A DNA stretch of 6,677 nt, from contig JAEYNI010000164.1 in the NCBI GenBank assembly GCA_023412635.1, positions 1-6,677 on the forward strand, written 5' to 3'. Numbering within the stretch: the first letter of the stretch is position 1; each line of letters starts with the position of its first letter. Of the stretch, positions 6,071 through 6,677 are shown piece by piece. Under the pieces are notes generated by a model, which was given only the letters and a program-made list of their open reading frames with translations, was not told the DNA's origin and did no database searches. The position numbers were made by a program, and so were the translations under genes. The DNA comes from Bacillota bacterium (lineage in GTDB: Bacteria > Bacillota > Clostridia > Acetivibrionales > DSM-1351).

Positions 6071-6362
6071 ATCTGCTTCCTTTCATTCAATAGAGTCGCT
6101 AAAATCCACAGCATATCAATCTGTGGATCTCAGCCCAACGAATACCCTTGTTTTCCAAGGCTCTCCATACGTTTATGAATAATTATAACGCTTCGGTTCA
6201 AAAGTAAACTTTTCGGTTGTAGAAAAGTTTGCTTACATCAGCGGCGTTTCAACGAGGCAAAGACGTCCGAGCACCGTGGATATGCTCACCGCCAGAAAAC
6301 CAAATCGGAACCCACCACTTATAGTCGTTGGGACATTTTTTCCGCCTCGTTATAAACTATCC
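6071..6362 (-). ncRNA. Long structured speA leader, candidate riboswitch/attenuator of unrecognised class
   Basis: About 290 nt of untranslated RNA precede speA; with the adjoining promoter this accounts for the gene-free 6071-6429. A domain of 101 nt (6251-6351) is closed by a perfect 8-bp stem AACGAGGC / GCCTCGTT, extendable by a G-U pair at each end. Inside it are a hairpin with CCCA/UGGG arms (6311-6332) and a hairpin GAGCA / UGCUC (6269-6287) with loop UAUCCACGG. Downstream are a 9-bp hairpin AAACUUUUC / GAAAAGUUU (6206-6230), a small CCUUG / CAAGG hairpin (6146-6160) and a last hairpin at 6104-6128. The layout of closed aptamer-like domain, linker and terminal hairpin before a biosynthetic gene is that of a riboswitch. 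I checked it by eye against common classes (lysine, glycine, SAM-I, TPP, FMN, cobalamin, ykkC/guanidine, c-di-GMP, ZTP, T-box) and saw no match. The ligand, if any, is unknown; arginine, agmatine or a polyamine would be natural guesses. Confidence 0.5.
6104..6128 (-). terminator. Terminator-like hairpin in the speA leader
   Basis: On the minus strand ATCCACAG, a 9-nt loop and CTGTGGAT form a perfect 8-bp stem running into a short UUUU. It ends about 20 nt before the speA Shine-Dalgarno. The U run is short, so termination may be inefficient; the hairpin could instead affect translation. Its 3' arm can alternatively pair with the loop at 6274-6281 in the upstream domain. Confidence 0.45.
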
Positions 6363-6369
6363 AAAGCAG

Positions 6370-6398
6370 ACAATAACACAAGCTACACCTAATGTCAA
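6370..6398 (-). promoter_or_regulatory. Sigma-A promoter of speA
   Basis: On the minus strand a perfect TTGACA (6393-6398) is followed after 17 bases by TATTGT (6370-6375), with TGT immediately before the -10, an extended -10 element. Transcription should start near 6362. This lies within 70 bp of the end of the GH18 gene, so speA is independently transcribed. Confidence 0.75.
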
Positions 6399-6429
6399 TA
6401 AGTTTAAAAAAATGGAAAATTTACTTATT

Positions 6430-6677
6430 TTATAGGACCTTTCGGATATTGAAAACATTTCTTAGAACCAGCCAGTTTTGCGGGAAGTAGCTCATTATTG
6501 TCCAATAACTGAGTCCTCCCAGTCTGAATTCATTGGCAAGAGTGAATTTTGCCAATACGCTCCTGGCATCCTCGAACCACACCACATGCTGTCTTCCATT
6601 ATCATCGTAATAATAGAAAAACGGAGCTTGTGCTCTTTCATCATACTGTATGACAGCACCCCTTCTCCAGGCAAGCT
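6430..6677 (-). CDS. Family-18 glycosyl hydrolase, C-terminal end (YaaH-like), cut by the window edge
   Basis: Only the last 81 codons are present, ending in TAA at 6430-6432. The frame reads YDERAQAPFFYYYDDNGRQ, then HVVWFEDARSVLAKFTLANE, then FRLGGLSYWTIMSYFPQNWL. The V-W-F/Y-E-D-A-R-S block followed by an L..EYGLGG..YW motif is the end of the GH18 TIM barrel as found in YaaH-type spore/peptidoglycan glycosidases: the tryptophan of SYWTI is the usual floor of the substrate site on strand 8. The catalytic DxxDxDxE motif and any N-terminal LysM or copper-amine-oxidase-like domains would lie outside the window. The likely role is cleavage of N-acetylglucosamine-containing polymers such as peptidoglycan or spore cortex; chitinase activity is an alternative. 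No strong terminator follows; a weak AT-only inverted repeat (6397-6403 with 6423-6429) overlaps the speA -35. Confidence 0.85.
   Translation of the reverse strand, partial: LAWRRGAVIQYDERAQAPFFYYYDDNGRQHVVWFEDARSVLAKFTLANEFRLGGLSYWTIMSYFPQNWLVLRNVFNIRKVL

Noticed and set aside
6130..6168. 12-codon leader peptide MESLGKQGYSLG just before the terminal hairpin of the speA leader
   Set aside because: There is no Shine-Dalgarno in front of the ATG and no arginine or other obvious regulatory codons, so it is probably chance.
6180..6190. Internal TATAAT-like -10 in the speA leader (minus strand GTTATAAT)
   Set aside because: No acceptable -35 lies at 16-18 bases; the promoter at 6370-6398 is much better. 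A weak internal start cannot be fully excluded.
1..6677. Mobile elements, CRISPR arrays, tRNA or rRNA genes
   Set aside because: I saw no transposase or integrase, no regularly spaced repeats, and no tRNA or rRNA signatures on either strand.

Overview
The window looks like chromosomal DNA from a spore-forming, low-GC Firmicute of class Clostridia, probably a Ruminiclostridium / Clostridium cellulolyticum-type organism. The evidence is AT-rich intergenic DNA, strong GGAGG-type ribosome sites, sigma-A promoters, a BclA-like spore-surface protein, a DUF421/DUF4363 membrane pair and a YaaH-like family-18 glycosidase. The genus is an inference from gene content, not a proven match.

Five of the six genes are on the minus strand. 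Reading in their direction of transcription (high to low coordinate): the C-terminal end of a GH18 glycosidase (6430-6677); a long structured leader (6071-6362) and the biosynthetic arginine decarboxylase speA (4151-6070), closed by a strong hairpin terminator at 4068-4092 shared with the facing gene; a DUF4363 protein (1630-2001) and a DUF421 protein (900-1571), apparently co-transcribed; then a promoter and about 125-nt leader (581-741) driving a carboxynorspermidine/carboxyspermidine dehydrogenase that runs off the left edge (1-580). The single plus-strand gene (2202-4064) encodes a 620-residue protein with a DNRLRE domain, a BclA C-terminal (TNF/C1q-like) domain and a right-handed beta-helix. 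It is best read as a spore-surface protein.

Two genes belong to one pathway. SpeA makes agmatine from arginine, which leads to putrescine. The dehydrogenase condenses a diamine with aspartate semialdehyde, giving a carboxy-intermediate that its usual partner decarboxylase turns into spermidine or norspermidine. They are separated here by about 3.6 kb of apparently sporulation- or envelope-related genes, and each has its own promoter and a long 5' leader.

The most interesting signal is the speA leader. It has a perfect TTGACA -35, then a roughly 100-nt domain closed by an 8-bp stem, then a platform ending in a hairpin with a short U run. The 9-nt loop of one hairpin in the domain can form 8 continuous pairs with the 3' arm of that downstream hairpin, which is the geometry of a riboswitch or attenuator. 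I do not recognise it as a known riboswitch class. The dehydrogenase leader also holds mutually exclusive hairpins and a repeated 9-mer.
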